Positions 1 to 7,304 of a stretch of 33,085 bases of DNA are shown piece by piece. This DNA is from a virus: positions 1 through 33,085 of IMG/VR virus record IMGVR_UViG_3300042691_048001. One strand, given 5' to 3'. Both the position numbers and the translations under genes were made by a program. Numbering within the stretch: the first letter of the stretch is position 1; the number at the start of each line of letters is the position of its first letter. The notes beneath the pieces were generated by a model. That model was not told where the DNA came from. It saw only the letters and a list, made by a program, of their open reading frames with translations, and searched no databases.

Positions 1-313
1 CTAATAAATGTAAGTGATCTCTTACCCATAGCAAAACTTTTTTAGTAGCATGTTCTTTACCATATCTTATTTTAAATTCTTTACATATCTCTAAACCATG
101 ATATAATAACCACGAAACATGGTCCATTGATTCACGAACCCATTTTGTTGATGGATGATTGTAATGAGCTTTTTTATATGGCGCATCTATACCATAATGC
201 CAAAATGTTGTACATAACATTTGTGCGCTTTCAATTTGCATTTTACGAATGTGATCGTCTACTAATTGACGCGCGGCTACTTTTGGATCAGAGTCTATGT
301 AAAATATATTCAT
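1..313 (-). CDS. Conserved phage protein, C-terminus cut by window edge
   Basis: Reading from ATG at 313 there are 104 open codons to the left edge, so the C-terminus is missing. The protein begins MNIFYIDSDPKVAARQ, continues with DDHIRKMQIESAQML, and later has AHYNHPSTKWVRES, WLLYHGLE and YGKEHATKK. The combination of an N-terminal DxDPxxxA motif, KMxxESAQML and NHPxxxWxRES resembles a small protein family I recall from many T4-like phages, with no established function that I can name. The conserved His, Asp and Glu residues would suit an enzyme, but that is inference. It lies 116 bases downstream of its neighbour, behind a stem-loop, so it may be a separate transcription unit. The opposite-strand frame over this region is a shadow of this gene. 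Confidence 0.72.
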   Translation of the reverse strand, partial: MNIFYIDSDPKVAARQLVDDHIRKMQIESAQMLCTTFWHYGIDAPYKKAHYNHPSTKWVRESMDHVSWLLYHGLEICKEFKIRYGKEHATKKVLLWVRDHLHLL

Positions 314-356
314 AATAATTAAATATAGCATCTTAATCTCGCGCAGGCAAACAAAG

Positions 357-377
357 GGCGCACCTTTTGAGTGCGCC
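357..377 (-). terminator. Stem-loop, possible intrinsic terminator
   Basis: GGCGCAC and GTGCGCC form a perfect 7-bp stem around a 7-base loop, notably GC-rich for this genome. On the minus strand the stem is followed by CTTTGTTTGCC, a weak U-rich tract. It sits in the 116-base gap after the gene ending at 430. A second small inverted repeat (GACAG/CTGTC) lies at about 404-422. The short, interrupted U-tract makes termination plausible but not certain; it could also be an RNA-stability or processing element for the downstream gene. Confidence 0.45.
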
Positions 378-429
378 ACAGCTGCAGTTGTGTTTATTTA
401 AAGCGACAGGCTATGAATCTGTCTATATG

Positions 430-642
430 TTAAAAATTATCTGATATATATAATCTAACTTGATTTTCTTGTTTTCTTTGTCCTAAATCAGCTAAGGAAT
501 CAGCTAAATTTTCTAATTGGTTTCGATTATAATTAGATAAATCTAATGATAAATTTAAAGTTTGGGAAGGATTATCTAAATATCCTTCTTTTATTCCAGC
601 TAAACGCTGCATTTTTTTAATTTCGTTAATATTTTGTTTCAT
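430..642 (-). CDS. Small protein with MKQxINE leader
   Basis: The protein has 70 residues. Its first 16 (MKQNINEIKKMQRLAG) nearly match those of the protein encoded at 10854-11237 (MKQSINEVKKMQRIAG), although the remainders are unrelated. The leader contains I-N-E at residues 5-7, the pattern cleaved by T4-type prohead proteases. The body is Asn/Leu-rich and polar (LSLDLSNYNRNQLENLAD) with no recognised domain. It starts 12 bases after the gene ending at 655, and NATAAATA-type boxes flank its start. I infer a small cargo or internal head protein; the function is unknown. Confidence 0.7.
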   Translation of the reverse strand: MKQNINEIKKMQRLAGIKEGYLDNPSQTLNLSLDLSNYNRNQLENLADSLADLGQRKQENQVRLYISDNF

Positions 643-645
643 AAT

Positions 646-653
646 TATAAATA
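646..653 (+). promoter_or_regulatory. TATAAATA box beside the gene starting at 642
   Basis: Plus-strand TATAAATA in the 12-base gap and adjoining bases between the genes at 430 and 655; the following bases also give AATAAATA on the minus strand (652-659), the only place in the set where the box also occurs in the gene direction. Weak evidence for a promoter. Confidence 0.3.
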
Positions 654-654
654 T

Positions 655-2298
655 TTATTTTAATTGAAATCCTATTTTTTCTCCATCTTTATTTGTACTG
701 TTTTTAGTAGCTAAATAAACATCAAATCCTTTCTCTTTAATTATTTTTATATATGATTTTAAAGAACTCTCATCAATACCATATTTAACATATATAACTT
801 GAACATACTTGTTAAATAAATCATTAAAATTAACTTGAGAATTAACATCTTTTAGAATTTGTCTTTCTAAAGCTGTTCTTTCCGCAGCATCATATGTTTT
901 TGGAAAATCAGGATTGGCTTTTAAGAAATTTTTAAGTTTAGCTTTTGTTTCTTTTGAACCATATTTAGGGACAAGTTTTAAAGTTCCTACTTTACCATTA
1001 TTATCTCTAATAATATCAAATATTTCTTGTCGTTCTGGATCAATTTTTCCTTTAGCGTTTTTAACTTTCTGTTCAATATTAGGTAATTTTATCACATTAC
1101 CTTTACCTTTAGCTTTTTTAGCGCTAACCTCAATAGTACTTCCATCAGAAGTTTTCATAAAATAATCAACTAAAGGATAATTACCTATAGCAGGAAATAA
1201 AACTTCAGTACCCTTAACTTCTTTAGCAAACATAATAGCACCTATTATCTCACCTAAGTTTTTCTCTACTTCATTTATAAATTTTCTATCACTTAATATT
1301 TCTTGTTTTTCATTAGAATTTAAAGTACTTTTATCAGCTACAAGATCTAAAATAAATTTCTTCTGAATGTCTTCTAATTTTGGATGATTTTTAACGCCAG
1401 TTGTTAATTCTTTTTTTAATTGATTTATAGAAATATAATTGTCTGTAGTAACACCTAAAGATTGAGGTTTTAATTCATAATACTCACCACTTGTTTTTAA
1501 TGGTTTAAATGTTATAGTAACTTTACCAACTTTAAAATCTCCTGAATTTGGTTGATTTGGTTTTCCATAAGTATCAAGTTCAGTTGTTTTACTTATTAAT
1601 TCTTTTCTATTATCATCATATATAACAATGTTATTAGCAGACGATGGTATTATTTGGTCTTGAGATATTTTTAGTTTTTTTATTAAATTTTGAGCTATAG
1701 CTTTAGCGTCAGGAGATAAAGCATCATATGATAATTTTTTCAATTCTAATAAATTTTCTAATAAATTTAAACCAAATCGTTTTTTAGATTCAGCTAATTC
1801 TTCTTCTCCACCTGCTTCTGGTTTAATAGTTTCTTCTTCTGTAGGTGTTTCTTCTGGAGTAGGAGCTAATTCTTGTTCAGGACCAGCTGTTTGTGGAGGT
1901 GAACCTAAAATTAATAAATCAGCTATAGCTAATATAGCTATTTCTAATTCACTTATGTGAGATAAATAATATTTTTTACCACTTACTTTAGCTTGGTATT
2001 TATCTTCTCCTAAATAAGTTAAATAAAAATATCTATTGTTATGTAAAATAATTTTAAATATTGTTGGTTTTGGAGCCATTATATAAACACCTACAATATA
2101 ATCTCTAAAATCTTCAGTTAATAAGTCTACTAAAGTTTTAGTTAATGAAGGATATTTATTTAAAATAAATTCTAATGGGTTAGACTCAAAAGTAAGTTCA
2201 GGAGTATCAGAACCAGTGTCTTGAGGGACTTGGTCTATTACTTCTTCCTCTTCTTTTAATGGACGTGATCTTATAATTTTAATCTTCTTCATATTCAT
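655..2298 (-). CDS. Large phage protein of unknown function, possible nuclease-like core
   Basis: The protein has 547 residues. The N-terminus is basic then acidic (RSRPLKEEEE). Residues about 130-170 form a Pro/Glu-rich linker (PTPEETPTEEE), which separates an N-terminal domain from a Lys-rich C-terminal domain. Around residues 374-400 the segment PLVDYF, about a dozen residues, then IEVSAKKAKGKGN resembles the D...(E/x)xK core of PD-(D/E)XK nucleases, but I cannot verify the fold. An internal stretch SKKRFGLNLLENLLE near residue 175 looks like the leader peptides of neighbouring proteins. The start overlaps the upstream gene by 20 bases; a second Met at codon 3 is an alternative start. No firm function. 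Confidence 0.75.
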   Translation of the reverse strand: MNMKKIKIIRSRPLKEEEEVIDQVPQDTGSDTPELTFESNPLEFILNKYPSLTKTLVDLLTEDFRDYIVGVYIMAPKPTIFKIILHNNRYFYLTYLGEDKYQAKVSGKKYYLSHISELEIAILAIADLLILGSPPQTAGPEQELAPTPEETPTEEETIKPEAGGEEELAESKKRFGLNLLENLLELKKLSYDALSPDAKAIAQNLIKKLKISQDQIIPSSANNIVIYDDNRKELISKTTELDTYGKPNQPNSGDFKVGKVTITFKPLKTSGEYYELKPQSLGVTTDNYISINQLKKELTTGVKNHPKLEDIQKKFILDLVADKSTLNSNEKQEILSDRKFINEVEKNLGEIIGAIMFAKEVKGTEVLFPAIGNYPLVDYFMKTSDGSTIEVSAKKAKGKGNVIKLPNIEQKVKNAKGKIDPERQEIFDIIRDNNGKVGTLKLVPKYGSKETKAKLKNFLKANPDFPKTYDAAERTALERQILKDVNSQVNFNDLFNKYVQVIYVKYGIDESSLKSYIKIIKEKGFDVYLATKNSTNKDGEKIGFQLK

Positions 2299-2638
2299 TA
2301 TCTAGTTCATGAAAGCCTTGATTAGCTTGATCAATATAATTTTCAGCGTTTGTAATATGGTCTTGAATCCAACCTGGTATATTACGTTCATTACTACCTA
2401 GTTTATTCATTAATTGAGATGCATTAGATATAATAGATTTTAAACTAGCTTGAGCCATTGATACTTCATGATCTTCACCTTCTTTAGCTACAATTTTAGC
2501 TTGTACTTCATCAGGTAAATCTTTTTGACCACCTTTTAATTTAGGATTATCATCATGTTTAGATGTAAATGTAGCTTCATCCATCTCTTTAAGAGATTGT
2601 TGCAACTTCCATGAATGTATGTTAAAATTGTCTTGCAT
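2279..2638 (-). CDS. Conserved small acidic phage protein
   Basis: The protein has 119 residues. The C-terminal half holds ASQLMNKLGSNERNIPGWIQ followed by DHITNAENYIDQANQGFHEL. This resembles a short helical module (P-x-W-[IV]-Q-x-x-I-T-x-A-x-x-Y-I) that I recall recurring at the ends of small proteins in marine T4-like phages, function unknown. The N-terminal part contains LKEMDE at 16-20, another L-x-E site. The protein ends in an acidic tail (ELDNEYEED). It begins 5 bases after the stop of the gene at 2644 and overlaps the next gene by 20 bases, so it is probably co-translated. Hypothetical, possibly virion-associated. Confidence 0.72.
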   Translation of the reverse strand: MQDNFNIHSWKLQQSLKEMDEATFTSKHDDNPKLKGGQKDLPDEVQAKIVAKEGEDHEVSMAQASLKSIISNASQLMNKLGSNERNIPGWIQDHITNAENYIDQANQGFHELDNEYEED

Positions 2639-2643
2639 ATATT

Positions 2644-3009
2644 TTATTTTGTTTTACCCCAAGTTTTACCTTTACCTTTTTTTTTACATCCAGCGGGTGT
2701 TGGACGACATGATGGATATTTGGCTCGTTTTTCACCTTCTTTTCTACCACATGCTTTATATCCACCTTTTCCATCAGGAGCATTACAATCTATCCAACCT
2801 GTTTCTTTACCTTTAGGACCAGAACGTTTAAACCATTTATGTAATGATTCATCTTCTTTTAAATCTTTCCAAATTTTACCTTGACGGCAACGTACAATAG
2901 CACCTGATTTATAAGCTGATGGTTTATCATAACGTCTATCAGCGATGCGATGACATCTATCTTTTTTCTTTTCAAGTAATATTTCTAATAAAATATTGGT
3001 TAATTTCAT
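2644..3009 (-). CDS. Cys-rich basic phage protein (DUF5872-like) with LLE leader
   Basis: The protein has 121 residues and is strongly basic. The leader MKLTNILLEILLEKKK contains two L-L-E sites. It is followed by KSGAIVRCRQGKIWKDL, then GWIDCNAPDGKGGYKACGR, then YPSCRPTPAGCKKKGKGK. The W-x-D-C-N...CGR...YPxCRPTPxxC pattern matches a Cys-rich module common in marine phage genomes and, as far as I recall, assigned to DUF5872. The six or so cysteines and basic character fit metal and nucleic-acid binding, but no activity is established. The start codon overlaps the upstream stop by one base (TAATG), so it is translationally coupled. Confidence 0.75.
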   Translation of the reverse strand: MKLTNILLEILLEKKKDRCHRIADRRYDKPSAYKSGAIVRCRQGKIWKDLKEDESLHKWFKRSGPKGKETGWIDCNAPDGKGGYKACGRKEGEKRAKYPSCRPTPAGCKKKGKGKTWGKTK

Positions 3010-3632
3010 TAGTCTTTAGTTACGTCTTTTAATTCATCAACTACAGCTTTAGTATCTTTTTTATTTTTCATGTATTCTTGTACCTTAGCTAAAGTTTCAT
3101 CTTTCATTTTCTTATAAGCTTCAGCTGCTTTTTTCACTTCTTCTCTTTTATCGTCACGTTCTTTAATTAACTTATTAGCTAATTTTTTAGCTTTAGCTTC
3201 TTTAACAAATACGCCTTTAATATCTTCTAATTTTAAACCACCACGCACTTGATTAGCAAAATAAGCTATATCAGAGCATTCAACTACAATATCTTCAACT
3301 GTAGATTTAGTTCCTGGTTTTTCTACTATATAGAAAGATCCTACTTCATCTTCAACATCGTCAGAAAGATGAACTCCTTCTTTTTTAGCTTCAGTCATTT
3401 CTGCTGGTTTATCTTCTTTAATCACATCATCAATTATATAATCACCGTGTGTTGGATCTTCTTTATTTATTTTTGCTAAAGCGGCTTTTGCTTCTTCTTC
3501 AGTATCAAAATATTCAGAAGCATTTTCACCACGTGCTCTGTCAAACACAACAAATTTTGTTTTACCTTTTTTTATAGGTTTTGCTTCTTCAATAGCTTCT
3601 CTAATTAATTGTTTAAGTTCTGAACGTTTCAT
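3009..3632 (-). CDS. Lys/Glu-rich helical protein with LIRE leader
   Basis: The protein has 207 residues. It opens MKRSELKQLIREAIEEAKP, a short amphipathic leader ending in I-R-E at 10-12, typical of many marine phage proteins. The middle contains a compact segment around FVVFDRARGENASEYF and TEEEAKAALAKIN. The last ~80 residues are charged helix (KREEVKKAAEAYKKMKDE) with probable coiled coil. High Lys/Glu content recalls internal head or scaffold-like proteins, but no homologous family is certain. It overlaps the upstream gene by 4 bases (ATGA) and the downstream gene by one, so it sits inside a tightly coupled operon. Confidence 0.72.
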   Translation of the reverse strand: MKRSELKQLIREAIEEAKPIKKGKTKFVVFDRARGENASEYFDTEEEAKAALAKINKEDPTHGDYIIDDVIKEDKPAEMTEAKKEGVHLSDDVEDEVGSFYIVEKPGTKSTVEDIVVECSDIAYFANQVRGGLKLEDIKGVFVKEAKAKKLANKLIKERDDKREEVKKAAEAYKKMKDETLAKVQEYMKNKKDTKAVVDELKDVTKD

Positions 3633-3892
3633 GATTTATATATTTTTATCTTTAGTTTACCTGTACCTTTTATAGTACGATGCCACATATGACGTGGTAT
3701 AAATATTGACTGATTCATAGACATTGGAAGTTGGTTATCAAGTTGTACAAACCAATCTGTAGGTTCTATAGCTTCAATCAATCTGTTTTCATCATCTCGA
3801 TGCCACATTAATTCTATAGGGTCAATGTTTTCATCAAATTCCCTAATTATATATTCATTAGTTGTAACTAAGTCTGTATATGGTTTACTCAT
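3629..3892 (-). CDS. Small cupin-like conserved phage protein
   Basis: The protein has 87 residues. The features are ELMWHRDDENRLIEAIE, then WFVQLDNQLP, then IFIPRHMWHRTIKGTGKLKI. Two W-H-R motifs, a central aromatic beta segment and a C-terminal IPxxxWHRxIKGxGxLxIKI hairpin resemble a small conserved phage family whose spacing suggests a minimal cupin-like beta barrel with His ligands. No function is known. The start follows a weakly purine-rich leader (AATTACCTCTATATG). The gene lies between the endolysin and the Lys/Glu-rich protein and overlaps the latter by 4 bases. An I-R-E site occurs at 16-18 but not in the usual leader context. Confidence 0.7.
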   Translation of the reverse strand: MSKPYTDLVTTNEYIIREFDENIDPIELMWHRDDENRLIEAIEPTDWFVQLDNQLPMSMNQSIFIPRHMWHRTIKGTGKLKIKIYKS

Positions 3893-3914
3893 ATAGAGGT
3901 AATTATTAATTTAA

Positions 3915-4574
3915 TCATAGTGATTTAAGCATCTGAATTAGTTTAGGATGAGGATAAACATCAACTTTATCTGTTCTTACAGAATTATGTGTAAATACTC
4001 CATTTTCTCCTCTTAAAGCTCGAGGAGTTACATCCCAAATATCTTCATTATATGTTAAATTAATACCATATTTTTGTTTCCAAAGTATTAATAAATCTTT
4101 TACAGCTTCAATTTGAGCATCTGTGTAGTTATGAAAATATCTGAATCCTTTATATGGTTGATCTAAATGACAAACATCATTTGGGTTGACTTCTTTATTA
4201 ACATAATTAATAAATTTATTATCTTTTACTGTTAGTTGCCCCCAGTTGCATATCTCAATACCTATTGATATCTTATCTAATGACTTGTATGGTAAATTAA
4301 ATTTCTGAAAAGTAGATTCTTTTAATCCTAAATGATAAGCCCAAAATTTAGAGCTAAATCCTTGAACTACTTCACCATCTATCCAATTAGCATTAGCTCC
4401 TGGTTTGCCTCCAATAGCTACACACGTAGCAATTCGTTCTTGATTGGATGCCCAACCAGTAAACGTAGCAAATGGATTAGCATTACCTGCTGTATGGTGT
4501 AAATAAATTTGTACTTTAGGATGTTCTTCAGCAATGTATTGGTTTGTTGGGAATGATGTTTGTGTAAGTTTCAT
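3915..4574 (-). CDS. N-acetylmuramoyl-L-alanine amidase (endolysin)
   Basis: The protein has 219 residues and an Amidase_2/PGRP-type fold. It would cleave the amide bond between muramic acid and L-Ala in peptidoglycan for lysis. Seen in sequence: YLHHTAGNANPF (Zn-binding His at 26-27), an AYHLG segment with His81, SIGIEICNWG, and THNSVRTDKVDVYPHP. The last places His196 and Asp205 in the H...K-x-D-x-x-P arrangement of AmpD-like enzymes. There is no signal peptide or membrane segment, so release would need a holin; none is recognisable in the window. It is flanked by hypothetical genes with short gaps of 22 and 15 bases. Length fits single-domain phage amidases. Confidence 0.92.
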   Translation of the reverse strand: MKLTQTSFPTNQYIAEEHPKVQIYLHHTAGNANPFATFTGWASNQERIATCVAIGGKPGANANWIDGEVVQGFSSKFWAYHLGLKESTFQKFNLPYKSLDKISIGIEICNWGQLTVKDNKFINYVNKEVNPNDVCHLDQPYKGFRYFHNYTDAQIEAVKDLLILWKQKYGINLTYNEDIWDVTPRALRGENGVFTHNSVRTDKVDVYPHPKLIQMLKSL

Positions 4575-4589
4575 AAATTTAAATTTTTA

Positions 4590-5249
4590 TTACCAATATC
4601 CTGAAAATGTTGTTTTGAATCCTAATAATTTAGCGTAACGCGGTAAACGACAACTCCAATATGAAGATGTTGTTCTATCTTTCTTTTGAGGGCAATTATG
4701 TCGCTTAGAAAAAGCAGCTCTAGCTTTTGGATTGTTAAGTTTGGCTCTTAAACCACCACCTGCCATTCCAAATGATACTTTTTTTATTTTTTTAGTCTTA
4801 GGATTTTTAACATATACATAGAATTTTTTAGAACCACCACGTTTAGGTTTACCTAACGCGGGTTGTTTTTTATCTGCTTCATTTAAGACTTCTGTCAAGA
4901 ATTCCTCGGTCAGAGGTAAGTCTAGTGGTACTTTAATACCATTATACTCACCAAATGTTCCTATATCTGTATTATCAAAATAATATTTATCTGATTCACA
5001 TAATACTAAACGCTTAGATTCATATAAATTTCTCGCTTCAATAAATAATTTCAAAAACATCATTGATTGAGGACGATATATTGATTCATTTAGCGGCAAG
5101 TTATTTTCAATATGATAAAACATACCTTCAGAAATGAAGACTGGTTCTTTAGATTCATTCATAACTAACTTAGGGCCATGATTATATTCTTGGCCCATAT
5201 AGTTAACAATTTTTTCAATATGTTCTTTTAATTGTATCTTATTCATCAA
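4590..5249 (-). CDS. Conserved phage protein with RHNCPQKKDRTT...SGYW C-terminal module
   Basis: The protein has 219 residues and two parts. The N-terminal ~130 residues begin MMNKIQLKEHIEKIV with an L-K-E site at 7-9. The C-terminal ~85 residues are highly basic: KPKRGGSKKFYVYVKNPK, KKVSFGMAGGG, NNPKARAAFSKRHNCPQKKD, SYWSCRLPRYAKLLG and terminal FSGYW. I recall this C-terminal module as very common in marine T4-like phages, often fused behind variable N-termini, with no known function. Conserved Cys, His and many Lys/Arg suggest nucleic-acid or metal binding (inference). The ATG overlaps the upstream stop (ATGA), so it is coupled to the gene at 5246. Confidence 0.78.
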   Translation of the reverse strand: MMNKIQLKEHIEKIVNYMGQEYNHGPKLVMNESKEPVFISEGMFYHIENNLPLNESIYRPQSMMFLKLFIEARNLYESKRLVLCESDKYYFDNTDIGTFGEYNGIKVPLDLPLTEEFLTEVLNEADKKQPALGKPKRGGSKKFYVYVKNPKTKKIKKVSFGMAGGGLRAKLNNPKARAAFSKRHNCPQKKDRTTSSYWSCRLPRYAKLLGFKTTFSGYW

Positions 5250-6199
5250 TATGGGGTTGTTTCTTTTGCTTTAGGAAATACTTTAAATTCAACTACACCA
5301 GCTATATTCTTAATATCCTCAATAATTTTTTTAATAGCGGACTTTATATCACCTTCTAAAACAGATGTGTCAATTTTAATATCAACATTTGTTTTATAAC
5401 GTAGTTGTCCTTCAGAATCAACACCTGGTTCTGCTGCTTTTGAGTTAACAATTGTAACACCAGGTAAAGCTCTCATAGCTGATAATATATTAGTTTGATC
5501 ATTTTCTTTAGTATTAGAAATCATTGTAGCTAACAATTGAAATTGTTTAGCAGGTGGTTTCTTTTCTGTTGGTTCTTCAATTGGTGTAAAATCTTCACCT
5601 TTATCTTGAGTAGGTTGAGTTTCTTCATCTCCTTTTTCTTCATCCGCCTCTTTTAATCCATAAGGTAAACCTAAAATACCATGAACTGTATTTCTAAACA
5701 TTTTTTGTGCTTGAATTTGAATAGCTTTCATAAGTAAATCCTGTAATGTAGGATTATCAGCTAATAAAGCTATCTTTCCATTATCTTTACTATGAAAAAA
5801 AGTACTTAGACGTAATGTCATGTTATTATCATCATCTATTTCAATATCTACAGATGGTATATCATCAAATGGATTTTCATCTTGTAGAGTATTTGTTTCT
5901 GCTTCTCTAATTAAAGAAGTATGTTTTTTTCCTTCATCACTTAATCTTATAACAATTGATCCTTCAGTAGCTCCGCCTTGACTAATACGCATTGGGCTAT
6001 CTAACCATGATTCAGGTATAGCTTTTGTTAGTCTTTCAAGTACAGATTGTAAATAGCTTGATCTAATAAAACTATTAACTGGATATACTATTATCATATT
6101 ATCTTTAAAATGTTGAACTTTAACATCTATAATATTACTAGCTGTATCTTTAATTAATTTTACTAGATCAGTTGTTTCTTCTTTAATACGAATCTTCAT
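5246..6199 (-). CDS. Conserved phage protein with MKIRIKE leader and C-terminal ferredoxin-like domain
   Basis: The protein has 317 residues. Its first seven (MKIRIKE) are identical to those of the kinase at 10105-10854. Residues about 20-95 form one alpha/beta domain (VYPVNSFIRSSYLQSVLERL). An acidic linker follows around 115-125. The region about 190-220 is a Pro/Glu/Lys linker (EEPTEKKPPAKQ). The C-terminal ~90 residues, with ILSAMRALPGVTIVN, KTNVDIKIDTSVLEG and IAGVVEFKVFPK, show the beta-alpha-beta periodicity of a ferredoxin/ACT-like fold that I recall repeatedly in marine phage proteins. Function unknown. It shares one base with the upstream gene and overlaps the downstream gene by 4 bases. 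Confidence 0.72.
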   Translation of the reverse strand: MKIRIKEETTDLVKLIKDTASNIIDVKVQHFKDNMIIVYPVNSFIRSSYLQSVLERLTKAIPESWLDSPMRISQGGATEGSIVIRLSDEGKKHTSLIREAETNTLQDENPFDDIPSVDIEIDDDNNMTLRLSTFFHSKDNGKIALLADNPTLQDLLMKAIQIQAQKMFRNTVHGILGLPYGLKEADEEKGDEETQPTQDKGEDFTPIEEPTEKKPPAKQFQLLATMISNTKENDQTNILSAMRALPGVTIVNSKAAEPGVDSEGQLRYKTNVDIKIDTSVLEGDIKSAIKKIIEDIKNIAGVVEFKVFPKAKETTPY

Positions 6200-6603
6200 T
6201 ACATTAATTTTGATAATTTATATTTAGTTGATTCAATTAATTCAACAAATGTATCAACTTGATTTTGAATATAAGAATCTTGAGATAAAGATTGACGATT
6301 TTTTTCTACATACATGCTTAAAGCTTCAAAATATTTAACTACATCTTTAGTATTTTCAATCCATTGTCCTTCACTTTTATATCCAGCAATGATACCATAA
6401 CGACCTTGAAATGATTCAGCTAAAGCGTCAATTAAAGGAATTATACCTTCATAATAAGCTTGTAAAGCAATATGAGCAGCATATGATCCTGGTCCTGTTA
6501 TTTGGAGATGAAATATATGAGCTTGTGTACGAGATGCCATGAATGTAGATAAGAAATTAGCCATGGCTTGATTTGGATTTGATAATTCAATTGATATAGA
6601 CAT
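6199..6603 (-). CDS. Dps/ferritin-like small protein (DUF5856-like)
   Basis: The protein has 134 residues, all helical by composition. FMASRTQAHIFHLQITGPGS, AAHIALQAYYEGIIPLIDAL and ESFQGRYGIIAGY match the pattern H-x-x-H-L-Q...Y-A-x-H-x-A-L-x-x-Y-Y...E-x-x-Q-G of phage proteins related to Dps/ferritin four-helix bundles (DUF5856-like, from memory). Retained His and Glu residues could form a di-iron centre, suggesting DNA protection or metal binding, unproven here. Upstream lies a larger gap (6604-6652) with a CATAAATA box and a small inverted repeat, so this may begin a transcription unit. The start lacks a Shine-Dalgarno sequence. Confidence 0.7.
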   Translation of the reverse strand: MSISIELSNPNQAMANFLSTFMASRTQAHIFHLQITGPGSYAAHIALQAYYEGIIPLIDALAESFQGRYGIIAGYKSEGQWIENTKDVVKYFEALSMYVEKNRQSLSQDSYIQNQVDTFVELIESTKYKLSKLM

Positions 6604-6624
6604 AGTTATGTAGATTTTGTCTTA

Positions 6625-6632
6625 CATAAATA
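6625..6632 (+). promoter_or_regulatory. CATAAATA box in gap before the Dps-like gene
   Basis: On the plus strand this reads CATAAATA, matching the cyanophage late-promoter form NATAAATA. The flanking gene is on the minus strand, where the same bases read TATTTATG. It is one of seven such boxes in intergenic gaps. An inverted repeat TTAATC/GATTAA (6636-6656) lies beside it and covers the stop codon of the gene at 6653. Whether it works as a promoter in this orientation is unclear. Confidence 0.35.
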
Positions 6633-6652
6633 TATTTAATCAACAGATAAGA

Positions 6653-7264
6653 TTAATTTTCACATAAGTGGTTATGAAGAACACCTCCGATTTGAGCTGC
6701 TTCTAATTCAAGTTCTTGAACTTGTTCTAAATCTAAAGATTTTTTACGTTTTGTATATTCAATACCTAAAGAACCTATTAATTTGTTATTTATATCTCTT
6801 ATACCAACCATATAAACACTTTTACAACCTGTCTCTGATGCTGTATATTTTAATCCATAAGTAGCCTCAGCTTCATCTTTAAAGTCTATTACAGATAATT
6901 TATTATCTTCTAAAATTTTATTAACAGATGGACTAAATAAGCTAACTGGAATGTTTTGAAATAACATTTTGATAGAATCAATACCATTTTCTACAACTTC
7001 ATAAAACATACTAAATTTTTGTATTGATTTACCTGTTGGATAGTAATGACCACCATTATGAAATTGAAGTATCCACACTCTATCAGTGTTGAATTTATTT
7101 TTTATGTCTTCAAGTTTATGATTTATTAAACTAGATACTTTTACTTCTCTAACTAATTTATCTTCTTTTTTAGTTTTATGATTTTCTATTTTACTTTTAA
7201 TTAATGCTACACCTATAGGAACTATTACACCAGTCACAAAAAATGATACACTTTCCCAATTCAT
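6653..7264 (-). CDS. Membrane-anchored GAF-like domain protein
   Basis: The protein has 203 residues. A single N-terminal membrane segment occupies about residues 5-24 (VSFFVTGVIVPIGVALI), followed by a charged helical linker (KTKKEDKLVREVK). The rest resembles a GAF-type sensor domain: RVWILQFHNGGHYYPTG, KFSMFYEVVENGI, a central variable helix, then GCKSVYMVGIRDINNKLIGS and LGIEYTK. The FHNGG and late beta-strand pattern is one I recall in phage proteins annotated as GAF-like. A ligand-binding or host-membrane sensing role is inference. It has its own gap upstream (7265-7304) with a TATAAATA box and an inverted repeat, suggesting separate control. Confidence 0.7.
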   Translation of the reverse strand: MNWESVSFFVTGVIVPIGVALIKSKIENHKTKKEDKLVREVKVSSLINHKLEDIKNKFNTDRVWILQFHNGGHYYPTGKSIQKFSMFYEVVENGIDSIKMLFQNIPVSLFSPSVNKILEDNKLSVIDFKDEAEATYGLKYTASETGCKSVYMVGIRDINNKLIGSLGIEYTKRKKSLDLEQVQELELEAAQIGGVLHNHLCEN

Positions 7265-7276
7265 AGAGTCTATAAT

Positions 7277-7298
7277 TTATAAGATTGATTGCTTATAA
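7277..7298. promoter_or_regulatory. AT-rich inverted repeat with TATAAATA box before the GAF-like gene
   Basis: TTATAAG and CTTATAA form a perfect 7-bp inverted repeat around an 8-base spacer in the 40-base gap upstream of the gene starting at 7264. A TATAAATA octamer (plus-strand reading, 7294-7301) overlaps its right arm. It could be an operator, a weak RNA hairpin in the leader, or part of a promoter. The AT-only stem makes a strong terminator unlikely. Confidence 0.35.
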
Positions 7299-7304
7299 AT
7301 ATGT

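Noticed and set aside
127-315. Plus-strand frame of 62 residues at the left edge
   Set aside because: It is antisense to the partial conserved phage gene whose protein matches a recognisable pattern; all other genes are on the minus strand.
314-429. Possible tRNA in the left gap because of two GC-rich stem-loops
   Set aside because: No T-loop (TTCGA-like), no cloverleaf and no CCA end; only two independent hairpins are present.
3915-4574. Leader-type I-A-E site (residues 14-16) in the endolysin as another packaged protein
   Set aside because: It lies in the NQYIAEEHPK context before the first catalytic strand, not in a basic amphipathic leader, and an endolysin has no need for packaging.
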